Below are positions 26,011 to 38,511 of a stretch of 64,000 nucleotides of DNA, piece by piece (within the stretch, counting starts at the first letter, position 1; every line of letters begins with the position of its first letter). The translations under genes were made by a program, and so were the position numbers. Source of the stretch: Struthidea cinerea (lineage: Eukaryota; Chordata; Aves; Passeriformes; Corcoracidae); NCBI GenBank assembly GCA_013397865.1, contig VZTI01005066.1, positions 261,197-325,196 of the forward strand, in the 5' to 3' direction. The notes under the pieces were generated by a model. The model was not told the origin of the DNA. It worked only from the letters and a program-made list of their open reading frames with translations, and searched no databases.

Positions 26011-29000
26011 TCTTGAGAGTCTCAACCAAACTTGCTGACAGTGGTCTCTAAAACAGACATGGCTGAGTTGGTGAAGAAATTGCAGCGGGGAAGCTCCGAG
26101 CAAAGCTGGGAGAGTGACGCAGTGCTGACCCAAAATGATGGTCAAGGCTTCTCTGCTCCAGGATCAGCCCTCAATATTCCCTCTAGGCTCAGCCTTCAGG
26201 TTCTCCGCTGCCCTCATTACACAATGACTGGACTTGAAATCAAAGGAGAGTTACCGCAATCCCATTTGTGCAATCTTAAGCTCATTTGATCACGGCCAGA
26301 GAGCTGTAGAAATAGATTAATAGATTTTCATGTTCAGAAGAGGCCATTCCCCATGTAACCTCTATATATGTTTCTACAGAATTCTACATCTTTTGAATCT
26401 ATTATTGTGTTTGACAAATCTGACAAAATGGCTAAAACTAAGCAGATCTGAAGAATTTCCCCTCTCTTTCCTCCCTCCCTGCCCCATCTCATGCAGAAGC
26501 ATTCCTGTTCCTTCTGCTTTGCAACCCAAGGCAATTTTTGCATTTGCAACCCCTACAGAGCTGCACAGAGGATACATCACAGTACTGCACCATTTGACAA
26601 GTTTTCAAGCAGCGTGGCCAAAACTTACATTTATGTCAGCCTGTATTAAATCTTTTCTGCGCCTTTTTTAGCTCTTATGACTTTGAACCTCTACAAGAAA
26701 CAGAAACGTGAATCCTTTACAGATGAAGCACATAAATAAACCTTTGCTTAAACATTCTTTAGAAAAATCAGTGTGTTATTACAAAAAGTCCCTAGTTGCA
26801 CTTCTCGCTCATGTTAGAAAAAAAGACAAAACCAGATGTTTGTTGTGTATTCAAATGCTGAAAGAGAAAGCAGGTTTACTACCTTATTTTCCATCTTATT
26901 TTAGCTAATTCAGAGTAGAATGGGGGGAAAAACCCAAAGCAGAAGTTAAGGTTTTGACATACCTCAGTTCTCTCCACCTTCCCAGCATCTGTGTTACCTA
27001 ATACAAAAGCAATCAGATGGACAGAGTTTTCATGGCTCTCTTTGTTCTATAGACTGCAGGGGGCAACATCTGTTTCTCCTGATCCTTTTTCCCCTTGAAC
27101 AGGAAATTAAATACAAATTACTCAATTAAAGTAACCTAAGGAATTAACTTAATTAAAAATAAGGAAGTTCAGGTTTGACTCTCTTCTCCTCTGTTCTTTG
27201 GAAGGTTTACGTGGCTGAAGCTGAGCCGATGGGAGTGCAGCGCAGTCGTGGCGATGCCGATATCCGATGCTCTGACAGAGCCTGTGCTTGGCTGCACGTC
27301 TGCATCACCAAAGCTATTCCAGTCCTGTCAGCTACTATTGATTAAACTGTATTTGATATTGCTATTGGTGACTGAACGGTGCAAATCAGCTTCATTCCTG
27401 GCTTTGAAAAGGCAGTGATACTGTTGCAGCTTCCCCTACTGGTCCATTGCATGAATACTGATAAAGTCCCCTCAGTTCAGACAAGAGTCATTAAAAACCC
27501 AGCTGAAATGTTGGTAATTCGAGTATTTCTGGAGAGAGTTTGCTTCTCTGAACATCCCTGTGTGAGTACCACATTCTGATATTCGGAGCACAGATCATCT
27601 TTCCAAATAAAAATTCAATAGCTCTCCCCAGAACTACCTGTTAAAACTCAGAAGACAGTAGATTAAATATTTACTTGTTCCTTCTCAGGACCTTCTGGCT
27701 CACCAGAAGAGTTAAAAGTGGTACTAAATGCTGAGGAGCAGCTGGGCAGCAGCCACAGAGAACCCAGAGGCAGGGCTGTGGGCATGGGGGTGGTGGTGAC
27801 TCCCAGCCAAGCCCCACAGGATGCAGATACCACATCCCCTCGTCCTCTCTTTGCACTTAGACATTGTAGATACTGCATAAACCCTTTCTTGGGATTTGGC
27901 ACTACAGACTGGAAGTCCAGAAGATCTGCTAAGAGCTGATTCAGCAAAGTGCTGAAGCCTGTATCTAAATTCCCCTTAAAAATCACTGCAATGTGAACAA
28001 GTGCTCAGCTCATGTTGTATGAGTAGGTTTATGTTTGGGTGTGGGGTTATACCTGGGGCTGAAGTGCTTTGAATCTGAGACTGGTTTCCTACAGTTCCTA
28101 CAGTTAATTTTCATAGACTTGAGATACAAGCAGTGTGCGGGCACCTGGACTAGTAATTTTGCTATTTAAAAATCAAAAGAACTGGGGTTACAGACTTTCA
28201 TGCTTCCCCCCATTTATTCTCAAGTAATATCTCTGCAACCATTGAATATTTGGTTATATTTCAATTCATTCAAAACTTACGTGGCCAAAGTAATTCTGTT
28301 TTTACTGTTAGTGGCAGCTAATGTTTCCCTGTGTTTCGTTATTCATTGCATTCACTTGGACCGAAATGGGTGTTTGATTGCCACGTAAACTACTTTTCAA
28401 ATGCACTTCTGAAGTGCAATAATATTGGGGTGGCTGGTACAATACATTCCAGTAGTGTTAGTGCAAATGACAAGATAGAGTGGGTATTAATAAGGTCAGG
28501 CTTTCAATGGTAACCCACCTGAGGGGTGCTTTTTTGTGTGCTTCATAAAGATAGATTATAAACACACAGAGCAGCATTAAAAAAGCAATTTAGACACAAT
28601 GATCCGATTTCACTCAAGCATATGAACTTTATATCTCTCACATCTTTTATTCCACGTACAGTTTCCTTCTCTCTTCAAGGGATGCTTGCTGTAACAATTG
28701 AGCAGTGTACAGAAAAGCCCGAGATCTGAACTAGGCAGTTCTCTGAACTTGCATTTGCAAATAGATATGAATTTATTACGGGAGCAGGGGATAACTCTTA
28801 GGAGTTTTGCAGGCTTCTTTCTGCTTTGGAAATGGCTGGATGAAGGTCAGTGGATATGTTGAGAAGTAGTATGAGAGAACTTTGGTAGACTTGCTTTGCA
28901 ACTTGTAATTTTTATGTATTCTATTTAATAAAAAAAAAAACAGAAAAAGGAACTTCAGTGCAATGTACTTTGGAAGTTAATTGGAGCAGACATTCAAGTC

Positions 29001-29790
29001 TTAAGTAAATCAGCTCTGTATCATTTGACACACAACATTACTTCAATTAGTATGACTTTCACCATTATCTAGACAGATGAAACGATGTTCCATGTTAATC
29101 AGAGTATTAAAGTGACACTAGCATTTATATATTATGAATATTTGCTCAAAAAATGAATGCATGATAAATGAGATTGGTCTAGAAATCTTTCTCAGTAGAG
29201 AAGATGTGGATTCTTGCCCCCTCAGGAAATTCCCTCTTGCGCCTAATCCAGTTATCAAATTTTAAGTGCATGTTAAGCTGCTCCCTCCTTCCCCCCACAG
29301 AGCGGTTTGTGTCACAGCTCAAACAGGGTTTTCTGCACATACGGGAATTGTATGCACTGTTCTGAATGGCCCATGAGTCTGAAAGCTGTTTTGAGACAGT
29401 TCTTTTGCATGTATTTCTATACCACTTGACCCAACCACAGATAATGGAGCCAAATCCGGAGCGTATAGCCCCATATTCAAACCAGTTTTCACAGTCAGAG
29501 CATTATGATCACAGGGTTAATATGTGGACTATTTAAAGCTGGACGAGTTTGGGTACAATGTCACTACAGATGGGCCTGTGCTTAGGGCTGTGGATGCACA
29601 TCTTCTAAAATGACTCAGGTTCCCTTCCCTTGGGGCTCTTCCTGGATCACACAGCAAAGTACAGATCAACATCTGTGCATGAGCCTCATACCCGGTAACA
29701 GAGGTGGCTGCCATCCCTCAGAGTGTTTACAGTTGTAGGCTTTCTGTGAATTTTTCTTGATTCAGTTTTCTGGGGAAGAGGCATATTTTG

Positions 29791-29954
29791 CTCAGAGAAG
29801 CTGTGGATGCTCCATGCCTGGAAGTGTTCAAGACCAGATTGGATGGGGCTTGGAGCAACCTGGTTTAGTGAAAGGTGTCCCTGTCCACAGGGGTGGGGGT
29901 GTTCGAATGAGATGATCTTCAAGGTCCCTTCCAACCCAAACCATTCTATGATTA
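29791..29954 (+). mobile_element. CR1 LINE 3' fragment
   Basis: CTGTGGATGCTCCATGCCTG, GTTCAAGACCAGATTGGATG and AAGGTCCCTTCCAACCCAAA CCATTCTATG show a clear CR1 end of about 160 bp. Confidence 0.93.
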
Positions 29955-30369
29955 TAAGAACAATGAGATTAAAAATAGCCTGTTTCTCATATAAAGAACA
30001 TCGACAAATGCTGACCTTGCACTCCACATTGAGATGTGAACCGAATTTTACTCATAGCCAGAGTCAAAATGAATTGTCAGAGTCGAAGTGAATCATGCAC
30101 ATTTTCTCCATCTGCTTCTGTGGGTACTTGCCTGGAGCGGAACACAGGACACCACAGGGTCTTCCCATCCACCAGGAAAAGGGGAAAAAATACACAGGGA
30201 TTGGTTCCATGGTGCTGAAAACCCTAGGAATTTTTACTAATTCTGGCATAGCATGGAATAATCTTCAGGAGGTAAAACAAAAGTTTTTATAGCTCATTTC
30301 TGGGTATAACACTGAAATATGACCAAGGGCTCTGGTCCATAATCAGGGCTACAACTTCTATTACCATAA

Positions 30370-30850
30370 TTTTCACCCGGTTCCATGGGTCCCGCTAGCC
30401 CACAGAACCTGGGGCATATTTGGTATTACAGTCAGGTGGCAAAGAGGCAGGAAGGAGATTCGCTTTTCATCCTGCTAGATGGTTTATTCCATGTTTACAG
30501 CCGAACTCCAAAGCAAATCTGAAACCCGATCCCGAGGGGCCCAGTTTACCCGGGGCCAGGGGGAAAGGCGGGATTAGGGAATGGGGACCAATGGGAGAAT
30601 GCCGGGGGAGTGACGAGGCTGACAGCCAGCCGGGAGATTCAAACCGGGACAGACCATACCGAGGAACAGAGCGTCCCAGGGAAGTGCTTCTGGTCGCCCT
30701 TACACAAAGACATCACCGACCCCCACAACTTCCAAGGTTTCAGTGCATCATTCCCTGGTCCCTTGGCCATTGCAGGCCCTTGTGCTGCATGTTGAAGATG
30801 CAGTTGGCTCCAATGTTGGTGTACAGCAATCACAGTGACCTTGTACTAGC
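30370..30850 (-). mobile_element. Probable solo LTR of an endogenous retrovirus
   Basis: This block is clearly richer in GC and CpG than its surroundings. Read on the minus strand it shows, in order, a CCAAT-type box with GC-rich sequence near 30550-30605, then a polyadenylation signal (AATAAA, around 30480-30486), then about 100 bp with a possible CA end near 30386. That is the order U3, R, U5 of an LTR. No gag, pol or env reading frame lies next to it, so it would be a solo LTR or a remnant. The boundaries are approximate, I found no target-site duplication, and the upper end could extend to about 31200. The class (ERVL or ERVK) is unknown. The alternative is an unrelated CpG-rich regulatory element. 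Confidence 0.5.
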
Positions 30851-33800
30851 ACTGTCATGATCATTCCTTGGCCGTCCATCATGTCAGGATCTCTGTGTCC
30901 TTACACAGAACAGGTGACACTTTCCAGCAGCCGAAGAACTTGGATTGCATCTTATCTAGAGCTCGACATGAAGGGTAACTCTCTAGAAGTTCTGTACTGA
31001 AGGGTAAATCCAGTGTCTGCTGGATTTTTCCACCACATACATCTTAGGAGGGAGCTTTGTTGTGTAGCTGACTGTGATGTGGCTCCTGTGTTGACTTATT
31101 TATCTTTGCTTCATGATGTTCAAGTTTGTTCTTCCCAAAGCCTTTAATCTTCTTGAGGGGAAGACACTGGCACAAAGTTGAAGGTGCTGACACAAACCAT
31201 CACTCAGTAACCCTTGCTGGAACTTGCCCCAGAGTCTACAAAGAAGAAAAGGGGGATTGTAAGAGCCCATGATGGCAGTGAAAGCACAGGTACAAGATTC
31301 TTTCTTCCCAATTAACCTGCCATGGACCTTCCAGCAGTTTCATGCACAGCAAACACCTGGATGATTCAGCCCCGTGCTCCTGCTGGGTGCTGTCCCTTTT
31401 TCCCACAATTATTACCAAACTCCTGCCCATTAATCCTATCTCATTGAATTCCTCTTAAACAGGAGAAGTCAGCAACTGCAAAATCGGGAAGCAAGTAAGG
31501 CTCATTTTTTGCTGCGTGTGATGACCATTGGCAGGGTTTGCATGTGTGACTGACATGGTAGATTAATTTATAATAAAAATGTAACTTTCACATAAATGAC
31601 ATCAGGCAGTATCTTTAGTAGTGTGCTCATCTGCCTGAAGGGACAATGTGGTTTTCTATTACTGCTAAAATGCACAATAGCATTGCTTGGCTGATTTGGT
31701 TTTATTTTTATACTGTGCTGCCATTTCAGTTAGAAATCTAGGCAAGCTGTGTCAATGGCAATAAGGCATCCATCTGCCAAAAAACGGGTTTCTTCACCAT
31801 ACAAACCATGAGGGCACCCAAGAAATCACTGGTCACTTCTGGACACAATGCGGTGTCATTGTAACTTTGAAAAAGGTGAAGTGTATGGATTAACATGTGC
31901 CCTTTAATACATTCTTTTGCCCACTGAAAATGTATTTGCTGATCTTTCATAGCACCCTTTGGATCTGGAATAATAATATCACACCCATGGCAGAGTAGAT
32001 CTTTTTACAAAGAACATCTCTTTCCGTCATTCCTATTTGCCTAGTTTTTGAGTTTACAAATATTTGGAAAAACTGCAGTTCTCACAGACTCAGTTAAGAT
32101 ATTGAAGAACTTTTAGAAGTCATATTAACTCATGTTTTTGCCTACAGGCCTGGGATGCTCCCTGTAATTGCATCCGTGACAGCAGTGAGTATGGGAGGAA
32201 GACTGATGAAGAGGCTTGATTTTTTAGGGCTTGATTTTGTGACCTTTAGGATATCCTTTCAGCACAGCTTCTGTTTTGCCATTCCTTTGGATGTGTGTGG
32301 GGCTGAAGTTGTATTTCCCTTGCCACACGTAGGAGTGACCTAACTTCCATGCTCTGTGTTACCCTTTTTATTAAAGTTATCGTGCCATGGGACAGGGGCT
32401 GCATGCAAGACGAGTCTAGCACAAGCTGATTCTCCTGCTATCTCATTGTCTGCAGTACATAAATCTTGAAAAGTGTGCTTTGAATAGGAAAGGATACCAA
32501 CTTAGTGATACATTTACTCTAACTACGGCTGGGTGTGCACAGAATCCTAATGCCTGCTGCAGACTCTTCATGGTAACAGATGTTGCTCTCTGCTTATAAA
32601 GTAAGTTTATTGCATTAGCTGCCTGTAAGCAGTTTACTCTCTAGAAGATTCATTGAGTCAATTAAAATTATCTAATTATTTGTTATCTAATTTAATAGAG
32701 AAATGGTCTTGATCTTCAGATATTACACATGTATTATTATATTACACGGCAGTATGGCAGAGGTCCCTTTCTGAGCTCTGAGCTGCTACTGAACAAGAAG
32801 AGAAACTTCTACTCACACACAGACATATCTAGAGATGGGCTGCAACAGCCTTACCAGGGAGAGCTCCCTGAGCTGTGGCTTTTATTCATAGATATTTTGG
32901 TGTGCATCCCTGTCCCTCTGCCTGCTCACCTGTCACCAAGCAGAGTCCTGCTGCTCCCAGCAGCCCGGCTGGCCCTGGAGAGCCCTTTGCTGTGACATCT
33001 CTGATGTGCCCCTTATCACAAGGTCTATCTCCTGCCGGGTCCCTGCAGAGACTTTGCAGCACAGAGCAAAAGGAATGCTCCAAGACTAGTCCAGCCTTTG
33101 TAGGCTTAGCTGATGGCTAAAATTGTGTTTATTTACTAGTATTTAACTAATCCTCCTCTCCACGCATAACTGACCGTTCTGCTTTCAAGCTGAAAAAGTG
33201 CCACCTCTCTCCTGTTTTCAGCTCCTGGCTCTTGAACTGGGGTGAAGGAGGCTGGGTCCCTCATTGGCATTGCTCCACAAACCGTGCTCAGTGTGGGGTG
33301 AGAGGGGACTTGGTGTGGGGCAGAAAGTCCCAGCTTGATGGGGAGAACAAGTGAGCCCTCCTCCTATTGTCATGCTAATATGTACATCTTATCCTGTAAT
33401 TTTCTGAGTCATTATGACAAATGGCTCATGCTGATGTCACTCATTTCCCCAAGAACTCTCAGCTCTCCAGCCAGCATGTAGCAAGCTGCAAACAATACTT
33501 CAAAATGAAAAATTGCAGGTGTTTTCTGGATGTCATCCAAAGGAAGGAACGTGGATTTCAGGCAGAAATCAAATCAGACCACATGGAAAGATCCCCCTGA
33601 ACACCCCAGACAGTCAACAGATGGTAGTCGTGACATTACGAGTCAACCTGCTCACCTGGGAAACCAGGGCCAGGAACAGCAGAAGTGTACATTTAAATTA
33701 AGTCTTCTATAAAAAGCTTTTATTAAGGTAGAGCTGAAACAGCAGAAATGCCTTGCCACAGACTTAGGTGCTGTAGGAGAAATAGAGGAAAGAATATTTT

Positions 33801-33865
33801 TTGCTGCGTGCCGTATCCTGCCTGCTAAATGTAACAAAAATCTGTATCATCTTTGGAGAGCCACT

Positions 33866-33911
<46 letters not shown>

Positions 33912-33934
33912 GTCTGTCTGTCTATCTATCTATC
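33866..33934. repeat. TATC tetranucleotide microsatellite
   Basis: A tandem TATC run with an internal block of TGTC units near 33909-33922, then TATC again. Confidence 0.97.
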
Positions 33935-35951
33935 CTATTATTAAACTACACTAATGGCTTTTGCTGGCATCTACCAGAGGAGCATCCTGGAAAGGATCTT
34001 TTGAGGTTATGTTAGCTGTAGTTAATATTTGCATTGTCTTTACCAGTTTATTCCATTCTGTTCCTGATTTGCTCCAGATGTTGGGGAAGTCCTGCATTTT
34101 CTCCTTATCCCTCTCCCCATCTGACAACCACATTTATATATCCTTAGCAAGAATCTTATGTCTTTGGTTAAACCTGCTGGATAAATATAATTTATGTAGC
34201 CTTCACTGACACTGTCTACTTCTGATGATGGAGACATGAATAGCGCAGTTATGAGAGAAGCTTACTCATGGGTTGCCTGTAACTCTGAGTGCCTAAATGC
34301 TACCCTGTGGTGGACCCAGGGCTGACATAAACAAAAATCCATTTCCAAAATAGAATATTTGAATGTTTGGGTAGATGTTTGCTGATTATCCAGCTTCTTT
34401 TCACCACCGAAATGCAGCTACTCATAAAACCCATATGAAAATCTGAAAATGTATACATGAAATGGCAGAAACATGGGAGGTTTTTATTAGGAAACAAGGA
34501 GTAAATATTATTTGAATAAGGATTAGCTTATATCGAGACACAACATTTCCCCTTTGCTGCTTCTTTTTCTTTGCAGTGACTAAAGTTCAGATTAATCCAT
34601 TATTTGTGAAAACACTGTCACAAGGTATTTTGGCTTTACTACAGCAAGAAACACAAATCCTACATTTGTAGGAGAATAGTTTGTGTTTGGCTTGGCAAAA
34701 ATAGCTGTACGGAAGCTGTGGTGCTGGATTTTAATGGACCTTGTTGTTAATGACAACTACTTAATATTTTGCTCGTATATTCCTTTGGGTTCATTTAAAC
34801 AGCAGCTCGCCTAAGCACTGCAGAAAGACGTAATGTGATAAATTAAGCTAGGTCAAAGAGGAGAAACTATTTTAAATGAATACAAACATCTAATTTTTCT
34901 GGACTTTTAATGAATTGAAATGCCAATATTACCAGAGTTGACAGCATTGTATATTCTATTAAATTCTTATAACTTTCCTTATTTTTTCCTACTCCTTTTC
35001 ATGTGTTTATACAACACATCACTGTAGTGAGACTCACTCTACTGAAGTGGAACCAGTTTTCCTGTCCTGGGGTACCTGTGGACCACCTTCGGGTTTCAGT
35101 CACACACTTACGCACGCCCTCCCTGGTGACTGATGTGTCTTTGGGTCCCCCATATGCCTCATGCAGAGCAGGACCCCAGGTTTCTCCCTTGGTGCTGGAG
35201 CTCATGTGCTCCTTCAGCTTCCAGCTCCAGACACAGCTCCAGCCAGTCATAAAGTTCATTGAGCAAATATTTTTGCTTTGAGATGGAACGACAGCAAACT
35301 CCTGAAGATGCCATATTCGCTTTATTGATGATCTGGGAACTGGCAGCCTGGGCCCAGGGCTGGATGACCAACTGCTTTTTCTGACATTGAGTTTTCAGCA
35401 AACTCACAGCATGCTCTGGACCATCCCAGCCTTCCCAGGCAGGTGCGAAAAGAAGTGTAAATCTTTCCATCTGTCAATTCTGCCCATCAATTGTGAGGTT
35501 CTTGGCAATGGTCTGAGGGGTTTCATGAGTAACTTGTGCTACACAACCGGCATCTGTTAGCTGCCTCTCTCCTTCAACACCACAAATACATTATTTGCCC
35601 CTAGTGAGCCTCTCCTTCCCAGCTTGCATTAACACCATTGCCACCACAGCCCCTAATTTATTGGTCAAGGTGTGCTTTTCAGTGATATTTACAGCCTGTC
35701 TTAATAGTGTGTCTGTTTTCTGTTTGCTGCAGATAATTCGGGGATTTGCTTGGCTGACTCAAAGAAACACTTGGAAACCACAGCCGGAGGGTTTGATTTT
35801 ATTGTTGCAAGGATTTAAAAAATCACAAATTGCTTCTGTATCATTGCCTGATGTGTGATGACGGTATCAGCCTCCCTCCTGCTTTGGTGGTGTTTTTAAG
35901 GATGTTTGACACAAACCTGGTTATTATTTCTAAAACATGTGCTTTATTCAG

Positions 35952-36225
35952 AGTCATAGAATCACAGAATAAGTTAGGTTGTAAACGACCCTAAGATCAT
36001 CCAGTCCAACCATTAACCCAGCACTGCCAAGACCACCACTAAACCATGTTGCCAGGTGCCACATATGCATGCTCTTTCAGTCCCTCCAGGAATGGTGTAT
36101 TCCCAGTTTCTCTGGGCACCCTATGCCAGTTCCTTGCCACCCTCACAGGTTGTTTCTGCCTAATAACTAATCTAACCCTGCCCTTTTTTTGTTGGAAGCA
36201 ATTCCCCCTTGTAGCATGTTAGGAG
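35952..36225 (-). mobile_element. CR1 LINE 3' fragment
   Basis: In plus orientation it reads CATAGAATCACAGAATAAGT, CATCCAGTCCAACCATTAAC, CCAGCACTGCCAAGACCACC and TCTCTGGGCACCCTATGCCA. The CCATTAACCCAGCACTGCCA part is also found at 61456-61540 and, diverged, at 51195-51800, so these belong to related subfamilies. Confidence 0.92.
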
Positions 36226-37530
36226 TCAGCCTGTAGCTGAACTGCAGTAATTAAAGCCAGCACCTTCCCTGCTGCCCTTTTTCTTCCCACACTTGCCCTC
36301 TGGTACATCTGGAAAACCAGTGGATGAGCTGCCAGTGGATGAAGTGTTGTGTCCTTTGCATGATGGCTGTTACTACCAGACATTTTTTTGCTGCTAACTT
36401 ACAAGTGCTGTCACAGAACGTTCTAAGAGCCATAGCTATAGGGTGTTTGTTGGAGCATCCCAATATCCCTGAGCCCCCAGGGCCTCAAACAGGAGAAAAT
36501 AAGTGAACTGTGCTCGTTGACCGTTAACACAAATTGACTGTTACTTGTGCTGATGTTTTCAGCATAATTCATTGCAGCTTGAACTTGTTGACTATCTGCA
36601 TAATTTCTCCTTGAATAATTTTACTGCCATATGGGATGCTGCAGACCTTGAGCTGCTGGCTCTGCACACAACCCCTCCACGCATTAACGAGTCTCACTTG
36701 ATGAGCGGTGAACAGCAACCTCCACATCCCTGGGAAGAAACGCATGGTTCCTGCTGATGTGCTTCAAGGAGGGATGGTTTTTTAGTCTCCAACCTGTTAT
36801 GAGAAGCACTCAGGAGTGGTGATGGTCCTGCTGACACAGCCCCTGTGCTCTCACATGCACCTCTGTGGGGGTTCAAGGCTCTCCAGACCTTGGGGCAGGG
36901 CACAGAGAACTGCCTGTGTTGGTGAAAGGAGTTTTTGAGATACAAAGAGGATTTCAGCCTCCAAAGTTGTCAAGTTGGGTGTTTTCATCAACACTGATTT
37001 GTGCTTCTAAAGTAAAATGTTGCTCAAGAAAATGAGCCAGCTTAACCTTGTTATACAGGGAAACTTAAGAAATATTTCTGAAAGCTCCTGTCCTTTACCA
37101 CTTAGCCTTAACGCAAAACATAACCTCTAGCAGTATCTGCTGCAGTTAATATTGTTGATAGGCTAGGCTGTCTTTCAGCCCAGATTTCATGTCTTAATTA
37201 AATGGAATTTGTTTCAGCAAATAGTGCTTGTCAAAATTTTTTGCCTTAGGACTATTACAAAGATGCTATTAGACATTTTGATAATTAGCAAGCTGTGTCT
37301 CAGCATTACAATAGCTCCATGTAAGGACAGACTAATTTTTCCCAGACCAAAATTATAATTATAAATTAAATACACGGACATGTCCAGCTAATCTTAAATA
37401 TAAACCCACAGAGCGGTAGTACAATGTGCTTGAGAACACTGGGAGCTCACCTAGTTCAGCCCTATTGCTTTTAGGAGAAGCTCTGACACCAGAACGAGCT
37501 GTGGAGGGACCAGTGCTAGGTATGGTGATA

Positions 37531-37728
37531 GCTGGTTGCACCAGGGGAAGTTTAGATTGGGTGGTAGGGAAAATTTCTTCATGGAAAGGGTTGTCAAGCC
37601 CTGGAAGAGGCTGCCTAGGGCCGTGGTGGAGACACCATCTCTGGAGGGATTTTACAGACAGTTAGTTGTGTGGCATTTAAGGATATGGTTTAGTGGTGGC
37701 AGAGTGGGGGAATGGTTGGGCTCAATGT
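37531..37728 (+). mobile_element. CR1 LINE fragment without its tail
   Basis: GTTTAGATTGGGTGGTAGGG, GGGTTGTCAAGCCCTGGAAG and GACACCATCTCTGGAGGGAT are CR1 body. The copy ends near GGTTGGGCTCAATG and lacks the expected CTTCCAACC...ATTCTATG tail. Confidence 0.87.
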
Positions 37729-38384
37729 TCTATCTGCCCTGTTGGTGTTAGAAATTGCTACCCCCAGGATTTTTGCCAGTGTGGTCCACATGTGAGGGAA
37801 GAAAGGGCAATGCCAAACCCTTTTCATGTGAATGCATCCTGTTCCTCCATTAAAAAATAGAAAATATGGAAAAATGAAGAAATGAAAAATGAATTTAAAA
37901 AAAAAAATCACATAAAGAGTTTTAAGGCTTGAGAAAATACCTTGCCTTGAGAGAATAAAATATACTTTACAAATCATAAACAAGCCAATGTATCTAGTGG
38001 ATTGAAATAATTTTACAGAGAGAAAATACTGAGTAATTTTGGCTGTGGGACAAAGCTGGCATCCTATGTGCCAATGGTAGGATGTCAGAGCCAGCCAGCT
38101 TCAAAGCTGAAGTTGTGTTTTACACAGAGCTGACTTTGTGCTGAGCAAGCTTGGGAACGGTAAAAGTGCCGAGGGAGCAGGACTGGCTGGCACTTGCTGT
38201 CTGAGTCAGTGCAGGGCATCTTCCTGGAGGAGCTCAACTGTGCTTGACACAGCACGCGATGCTGCTTGCACTGGGGTTTGATGTGCTGATGGGCTGGACA
38301 AAGACATCAAGCTGAAGCTGAGCTATCTGGCAGGAAATGGACCATTTCAGATCAGTCACTAGAAAGAAAGGGGTGGGGAGAGGG

Positions 38385-38511
38385 TTGCCAGGCTGGACAG
38401 GGCTTGGACCAATCTTTTCTAGTGGAGGGTGTCCCTGCCCATGGCGGGGGGTTGGAATGAGATGAGCTTCAAGGTCCCTTCCAACCCAAATCATACCACG
38501 ATTCTATGATA
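38385..38511 (+). mobile_element. CR1 LINE 3' fragment
   Basis: CTAGTGGAGGGTGTCCCTGC, GGTTGGAATGAGATGAGCTT and AAGGTCCCTTCCAACCCAAA, followed by a mutated tail ending in ATTCTATGAT. Truncated to about 125 bp. Confidence 0.93.

Larger units (their letters stand above)
13255..30369. other. Non-coding interval 3' of FSTL4, part 2
   Basis: No exon is recognisable. It holds CR1 copies (14725-15023, 19062-19309, 20146-20292, 22949-23050, 25948-26010, 29791-29954), a CA/TG-rich patch around 16878-16930 and the palindrome pair at 20597-20690. GC-richer patches near 16080-16260 and 17640-17790 could not be assigned. Confidence 0.7.

Noticed and set aside
30420..30860. 146-residue open frame on the plus strand
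   Set aside because: Lies antisense in the probable LTR; long only because GC-rich sequence has few stops.
33866..33934. Tandem repeats as a CRISPR array
   Set aside because: Tetranucleotide units without spacers in a vertebrate genome; a microsatellite.
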